DNA from: Liolophura sinensis | Taxonomy: Eukaryota; Mollusca; Polyplacophora; Chitonida; Chitonidae | DNA: 64,000 nt | Direction: 5' to 3' | NCBI RefSeq assembly: GCF_032854445.1 | Contig: NC_088302.1 | Coordinates: 35,718,191-35,782,190 of the forward strand | Shown: piece by piece, positions 59,101 to 64,000 of the stretch | How the letters are laid out: each line of letters starts with the position of its first letter | How positions within the stretch are numbered: position 1 is the stretch's first letter | Notes under the pieces: generated by a model | What the model saw: the letters and a program-made list of their open reading frames with translations, nothing else | Told to the model about the DNA's origin: nothing | Database searches by the model: none | Program-made: the position numbers and the translations under genes

Positions 59101-62100
59101 ACTGGCCTATTTTTTATGAACATTATATCCAGTTGCCATCCAGGACATACATTTTTAAATAAGGAATTGTCTGAAAAATAAACTGGGTGTAATGAGAGTG
59201 TCTGTAGATATTATTGGAATTATCAATTAAAACTTTGTAGGTATAGATATAGTTCAACTTTGATGATTTCATAGACTCTGAGAAGTTAACTTGCTGCCTT
59301 TTCAGTTACGAGCTCTCCAAGGAAAGCAGGAGTCATTGTTGGCTATGCAGAAGGACGCTGAGAGCAGATTGAAACTAGCCAAGGCACGGAGAAATGCAGG
59401 TAAATGGACATCTGTGTTTTGTATTAATATGTAGGGCTGTAGTAATTATAATGTCACAATGATGTCATACGTTGAAAGTGTAGTCAGGTTGGCAGATTGT
59501 TAATTGGATTGTATTGTAAGTGCCGCTCTTCAACCAACACTCTATCATCACTGACTTGTGTGAAAATAACTTTCTGTTTTTATCCACCAGCTGAACTGGC
59601 CTCAAATGTTGATGTTCCTCAACCACCCAACATCCCTGCTGAGCCGCTCAGTGATGCGGAGAATGCCACTGGAGCCCAGGGGGAAATACCTCCTGAACTC
59701 GAAAATCTCCGACACAGACTGGACTACCTGAAGAAAAATATATATGATGTGAAATCAGAGGTAAGGGAATAATCGACAGTTCTCTTGTAATCTGAAAACA
59801 ACAATGTGTAATCTTGGCCAAATTTAGTTTGTATTACAAATATATGATGTTACGGTTGATGTCATTGTGTTTTTTGGGGATTTTAATCAAAAGCACGTTA
59901 TGATGATAGGACTCCCCTCCGTTTTCAAAGGACCTGTCCTAAAAAGGATCGAATGAGACATTTTGTACTATGTATTGGGTAACAATTACATTAATATGTA
60001 TTGCTTAAACCCAGAAAGATAAGACAGCATCTTTTCTAATGAACTAAGATAGTGACCAAAATCTATTATAATTGGTAAAGTTCATCAAGAATTTATATTA
60101 TCCAGTTCTGATCTGATTAAAATGTTAAATTACCTGTTCACAATTCTGAATTGTTGTTGTAGGTTACAGTGTCTGAGCCCATTGAGGTAAATCGCAATCC
60201 TGATGGGTCTATCAGTGATGCTGGACGCAAACAGCTGCAGGACAAGCTTCAGGAACTACAAAACAAGAAGAAGCGAATGGATGACCTAGTCAGTGAACTG
60301 CAGGGTCTCAAGTCGATGAGAGTAGAGCAGCTTCTGAATGGAGATTCTTTCCCAGGACTGGGGTAAGAAAGGAACATTTTGTGTAAAGAAAGCCCTCTAT
60401 GGTAACCATGATTTAAAATATCCTATAGCCAAAGCGTTGAGTAATCTTTTGTGACATGCTTTGTGGCAGTATAGAAATGGATGGTCACATGGCAGTTTCA
60501 TTTTAAGGGATAAAACATGTATCACTACCATCTAGTGTTGTCCTTAATGTGAAAGTCAATCTGATTGATTGGAAGACCCTTCAGATATGGCCAGTGCTAT
60601 AGGTACATTTCATCTTGGTTTAATAGTTATGCAGTTTACATGTACATAAAATAAAGAGTAAATTTGGTAGACCATGCACAGTAGTTTCTAGCTGCCTCTT
60701 CCTAGTTTCTTTCACCAATAAACTTAAATGTATTATTGTTGTTTCTTTGAGGAGTGGGAAAAACACGTGCAAAAGGTCAACAAACGGATAATGTGGTACT
60801 TAATCGATCTTGAAATAGATAATAATGAAGTTATTTTGGCTGTCAGGTCTACCTGGTGATCTCCGTAGTACAGCCTTGTCTCAGGCCCAGGCTGGGGAGT
60901 CTCTGGCTGCAGCTTCTGGTGGACCAGCAGATGAGGAGGATGAGGCTACCCTCCTCGAAGTCATTGAAAACCAGAATAAGCTCAAGTGAGTCCTCAACTG
61001 GAGTCCTATTATGGAATAATACAAAATATTACCTACCTTATAGTGTCATATTATCTTGGGCCTCAGCAAGAAATGCAGTAGTTGATAATCCAAAAGTTTT
61101 ACAATACTCTGCATGCAAACCTGACAAAAAAATATGTAAGGAATACATGTGATGAATGGAAAGGAACAAAGCCAGTCGGGGAAATGAATTGAAAGTATTA
61201 AGATAAAATTTAGAAGAAAAAATAATTTAAGTTCAGCTAATTAGTGCGGCAGGTTAAAAGTTTAGATACCAATATTAGGTGTCAAATAGTTTTTCATTTC
61301 ATTTTTTTTTATTCACCATAAGCCTTAAATTAAGTACACATGAGTATGCATGAGTAATACATTAGGCGGGAATAAAGCTCACAAGAGCTTGCCCTATCAC
61401 ATGGAAACTAGAATGTTATATAACAGAGTATATACATAGATTAATGGTAATGATATAACAGGGTGACATATATAAACATACATGGTAACAAACAAATGTT
61501 AGCAATCAGGAAGCATAAAAGATGTCGGAAACGTTAGGAAGAACTTTAGGGAACTTTTTTTCTCATCAGTAACCTACATAAGCAACCAAAATGCATCTTA
61601 ATCAAATTGCTCAAGGAGATATATTTTAAGCCTGGATTTAAAAAGAGATGTGGAATTTATAATACGAAGAGTGGTGGGTAGTTTATTCCATTCTTGAGGG
61701 CAAATTGTCCTTAACGAGAAGTACGATACATTCGTTCTGTATATACATGTAGGTCTATTATAATCCAGTTGAGTTGCTCTAGTCACATAGTGATGGGTAG
61801 CAGATTGTTTTAACAAATAAGTTTCAAAGCTGGGAGGAATAAGTTTGGGACGATAAAAAAACTTGTTTGCTAAGAGGGATACAGATAGAATGTTCATCTC
61901 TGGCAGTGGTAAGATGGATAGTTGACGGAACAAAGGGGAAGTGTGATCATTTCTTTTTGAATAAGTGTTAGTTCGAATGATGCATTTCTGGAGGATCTGT
62001 AAGGGTGTGAGATGAGTTCAATATGTATTGCCCCATATGGTGTTTCAGTATGAAAGGTAAGGATATATAAGAGAAAAATACAATGTGATGTTTTCTTGTT

Positions 62101-64000
62101 AACAGAATGCTTTATGTGACTTTTGAATATAAGTGCTTCTTCCAGTAACATAGAATTTACATTGGCACATTTTAAATGCTTAAACAGCAGTTTACCTTCA
62201 TGTCAAATGCATGTTTGGAGATAGTGATTCTGAATAAAAAGAATTTGAATTGGAACCTGGTTTATAATATTTACAGAAAACTTCAGGAGGTACGTGGCAG
62301 GCTGAATCAGCTGAGACAGCTGGTTGGTTATTTCCAGGGAGGCAGCTTGGACCAGCCCATGCCTGGCAGCTCAGATCAGGCTGACCAGTCCTCTTTGCCA
62401 GGGGTCAGTGATAATGATGACCTGGATATCACTGTGCAGAGTAATCTTAGGTGAGAAGATAAGAGATTTGTCACTGGATATACGTGTATGAAGGAGATAG
62501 CTGTGGTGCTTCAGTATCGGTCCAGCAGATTGCCGTGTTCTAGTGAATATGTGAAGCTATCGGTATTGCAGCTATTATTTGAAATGTTGTATGTTTGTCT
62601 TGCATGTGACAATGTTTTGATTACTGCAAATTACGATTACGATTATTATGTCAGAAGTTGTCATTATAAGGTTTATAGATTGATTTCTCTAGGTTGATAT
62701 TGAACTTCTAGCATTATCTTAACTATTTCAGCTGCTGCATGTATTGATTACATTTTCTTAAAAGGACAAGTATACATTGACTGATACATTGGTCCCTCTG
62801 CAGGAATCTGCTTTGGATACTGAGACATGAATGTGAAGACTGTTCAAAGTTAGCACTAAAATTAGAAAAGATAGGACCCTTTTTTGTGTGGAAATGAAAA
62901 AAAGTTCTTCAGAGGTAGGGACTGGTACATTTCACTCTCCGTGGGTGGAATTTGAGATGTGACCACATTGTAACAAAATACTGGTCATTCGTGTGAAGGT
63001 TTGCCAGACACCTGTGGCTGTTCCTGGCTCTGCTGATGGCAATCATGTAAATGAAATATTCTTTGAATGCTGCTTAAAACTCCATTCAGATCAAATAAAT
63101 ATAACATTGATTTTTAATTTTTTTTGTTAATAGTTGTGAACAAGTATGCCCCTGCAATATTTGTGGGTTGTTGCACCCTTTGTCATGTGGTTTATGTCTG
63201 CCTCAGATCCCCAGCCATGGCAATGAGGACTCAGACAGTAGAGACAGGAACCCCTGCCACAGAACAGACCGACTCCCAGCAACAGTCGGATGATGACAAC
63301 ATGCCAGCCTCAGACACCTCTGAAACAGGGTCACGCACCTCCAGTCTGGGGCCTTGGGGAGATGACCCAGAGATACAGGAGAAAGTGCGGTAAGAGTGCA
63401 GGCTAATAATGCTCTAGGTGAACATTAGCCACAAAGACAAAATGAGTTAAATGATTTGATACATTACCTAAACCACCTATACCGGAACTAGATGTAATAA
63501 CCTGGACCCAGTTCCACAAATCTGGTGAGGACTAAATCTATTGTGGACAAACAAGCAATAACTGTACCTCTCATTAGTTAGTCTCTTAATTAGATCTGTG
63601 ATTTGTTAGCCAATGAAAACACAGAATTCCCGTGTGTCTTTGATTTTGGCCTGCGCAGAAGTTATACAGTGTCCTCTGGTAATCTATGGAATATTCTATC
63701 ATAATAATATAGATTTCTCAGAAATCTATGGAATACCGTTACCTCTAGACAGGAAAAGTTTGGGGTCCAGTATTTATAATCTAAGTGTTTATAATTCTAC
63801 TGTGTTTAGTGTATTATTACTTGCTTTAAGGAAAATCAGTACAAACAGTAATCCTAAAAATTCTCTTTTCATTATTGTGTAGTAAACTGAAAGCTGCCAA
63901 GGACAAGCTACGTCAGTTACAGAACATGGTCAACAGTTTCCAGCAACATCCTGAGACGTCCAGTGTACTGCCAGATGATCTGGCTCAGCTGGCGAACAGT
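50114..64000 (+). CDS. PCM1: PCM1, pericentriolar material 1, N-terminal part (15 coding exons, runs off the right edge)
   Basis: PCM1 is the coiled-coil scaffold of centriolar satellites, needed to deliver centrosomal and ciliary proteins. Coding exons: 50114-50260, 50689-50949, 51614-51829, 53553-53651, 54524-54616, 56005-56142, 57036-57206, 58875-58985, 59306-59399, 59591-59760, 60163-60362, 60869-60985, 62277-62450, 63207-63389 and 63883-64000. Joined, they stay open for 764 codons. Matches to vertebrate PCM1, in order: MASGGGP (human MATGGGP), RTPSTFP and MTFSDLED (human KTPHTFP, INFSDLD), IVSRLMQIRDYIKQASSM (human IVSRLVQIRDYITKASSM), LREQEKSYM (human LKEQEKSYM), EQLRALQGKQESLLAMQ (human EQLRALQGRQAALLALQ), LQNKKKRMDDLVSEL (human LQEKKQKMDKLLGEL), LQEVRGRLNQLRQLV (human LNEVRKRLNELRELV) and AAKDKLRQLQNMV (human AAKQKLRQLQDLV). 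Human PCM1 is about 2000 residues, so roughly the first third is here. Less certain are exon 7 and the start of exon 12. Confidence 0.95.
50689..50949 (+). CDS. PCM1: PCM1 coding exon 2 with Arg/Glu low-complexity run
   Basis: This 87-codon exon begins DFSDWQPSSAID and continues with a lysine/arginine cluster (KRRKKAKA). A run of alternating Glu and Arg follows (about residues 74-90 of the protein, encoded around 50758-50802). It ends with the conserved SSP, RTPSTFP and FSDLED blocks shared with vertebrate PCM1. The charged run has no counterpart I recall in human PCM1 and may be a lineage-specific expansion of GAGCGT/GAGAGA-type codons. The acceptor is ATTACAG and the donor GTCAGT. Confidence 0.93.
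51515..51562 (+). mobile_element. SINE family A 3' tail fragment
   Basis: AAAGTACAGCATTAAACACC followed by AATCAAATAAATAAATCAG is the last 45 or so bases of family A. It ends about 50 bases before the acceptor of PCM1 coding exon 3. Confidence 0.65.
51830..53552 (+). other. PCM1 intron 3
   Basis: The interval between the GTAGGA donor and the TGTTTCAG acceptor is AT-rich with no gene. A C-rich patch at about 53440-53475 and a run of repeated GATACGATA words near 52100-52135 are the only distinctive pieces. Confidence 0.7.
53652..57035 (+). other. PCM1 introns 4 to 6
   Basis: Introns 53652-54523, 54617-56004 and 56143-57035 separate short conserved coiled-coil exons. They are AT-rich, with an A-run at about 56643-56654. 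I see no second gene in them. Confidence 0.7.
57036..57206 (+). CDS. PCM1: PCM1 putative coding exon 7, lineage-specific or alternative
   Basis: This 57-codon open segment begins ERTQSSSSRPRIEDKLG and ends SWDYEASRYE. It is flanked by a modest acceptor (GATGTAAAG) and a modest donor (GTACAT), and it keeps phase 0 on both sides, so it can be included or skipped without a shift. I see no obvious human PCM1 counterpart, although acidic and Ser-rich linkers diverge quickly. An upstream acceptor (CTATTGCAG, AG at 57006-57007) would also keep the frame open and add nine codons. I include it because the frame is open through the exon and codon use looks coding. Confidence 0.65.
57207..58874 (+). other. 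PCM1 intron 7
   Basis: This 1.67-kb AT-rich intron contains no open frame with recognisable motifs. It ends in TCTAATTCAG before the SEELRRAEDG exon. Confidence 0.7.
60869..60985 (+). CDS. PCM1: PCM1 coding exon 12, acceptor ambiguous
   Basis: The preceding exon ends in phase 2 (CTG GG). Using the first AG, at 60845-60846, would put a TGA in frame. Using the AG of CTCCGTAG (60867-60868) restores an open frame, reading TALSQAQAGESLAAASGG, then an acidic stretch (DEEDEATLLEVIENQNKL). The next exon completes KKLQEVRGRL. The 3' end is CTCAA then GTGAGT. Frame logic favours the later acceptor, although the earlier AG has the better surrounding sequence. Confidence 0.75.
61300..62151 (-). mobile_element. 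Non-LTR retrotransposon 3' remnant (CR1/L2-like reverse transcriptase C-terminus), frameshifted
   Basis: Within PCM1 intron 12 and antisense to it, two overlapping frames on the minus strand (62151-61894 and 61933-61598) together resemble the C-terminal end of a LINE reverse transcriptase. The first has FKSHIKHSVNKKTSHCIF, the second PLPEMNILSVSLLANKFFY, then PQEWNKLPTTLRIINST and FKSRLKIYLL, the usual 'WN.LP..IR...S...FK..LK.YL' ending. The frame changes between them near 61920, so it is inactive. After the stop, about 290 bases of 3' UTR run to GGTGAATAAAAAAAA, whose plus-strand form starts near 61300. This is a 5'-truncated LINE insertion. The family call (CR1/L2 group) is by motif only. 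Confidence 0.8.
63020..63110 (+). mobile_element. SINE family A fragment, degenerate
   Basis: TGGCAATCATGTAAATGAAA, TATTCTTTGAATGCTGC, TTAAAACTCCATTCAGATC and AAATAAATATAAC follow the family A 3' half with many changes. It lies about 100 bases before the acceptor of PCM1 coding exon 14. Confidence 0.5.

Noticed and set aside
60169-60366. ATG-initiated reading of PCM1 exon 11 as a separate small gene
   Set aside because: It is an internal exon: an AG acceptor precedes it and the frame joins its neighbours.

Overview
This is a eukaryotic genomic window, almost certainly from a mollusc. The genes are split by spliceosomal introns, the background is AT-rich, and the window is dotted with short dispersed repeats. 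The most frequent of these has a tRNA-like head, a body ending in TACGGCGTAAAACACCAAT and a tail of AAATAAATAAAT, a type I associate with molluscan genomes. The species cannot be named from the sequence alone.

Three conserved protein-coding genes can be supported. (1) Minus strand, 11500-11749: the first coding exon of a PHOX2-type homeobox gene. Its homeobox exons are not visible to its left, so it probably runs past the left edge, which makes positions 1-11499 its first intron. (2) Minus strand, 39466-41123: a complete four-coding-exon TRAPPC2 (sedlin) gene of 142 codons. Its second coding intron has the hallmarks of an AT-AC U12-type (minor spliceosome) intron. (3) Plus strand, 50114 to the right edge: the first 15 coding exons (764 codons) of PCM1, the centriolar satellite scaffold. 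TRAPPC2 and PCM1 are head to head. Candidate non-coding first exons of both overlap in about 114 bp at 44213-44326, which suggests a shared bidirectional promoter.

Between PHOX2 and TRAPPC2 lie about 27 kb (12.1-39.2 kb) with no recognisable gene. This stretch holds dispersed SINE copies, TA microsatellites, two higher-order tandem arrays (a 29-bp monomer alternating as A/B at 18557-19196, and a roughly 100-bp unit at 34436-35190), and several GC-richer, repeat-free islands. The layout fits a regulatory landscape for a developmental transcription factor, but that role is inferred. The PCM1 introns contain more SINE pieces and an antisense, frameshifted non-LTR retrotransposon remnant (about 61300-62151).

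The three genes are not one pathway. PHOX2 is a neuronal transcription factor, TRAPPC2 is a vesicle-tethering subunit and PCM1 is a centrosomal scaffold. Only TRAPPC2 and PCM1 appear physically linked, through a common promoter. No CRISPR, operon or bacterial feature is present, and no convincing functional tRNA or rRNA gene was seen.
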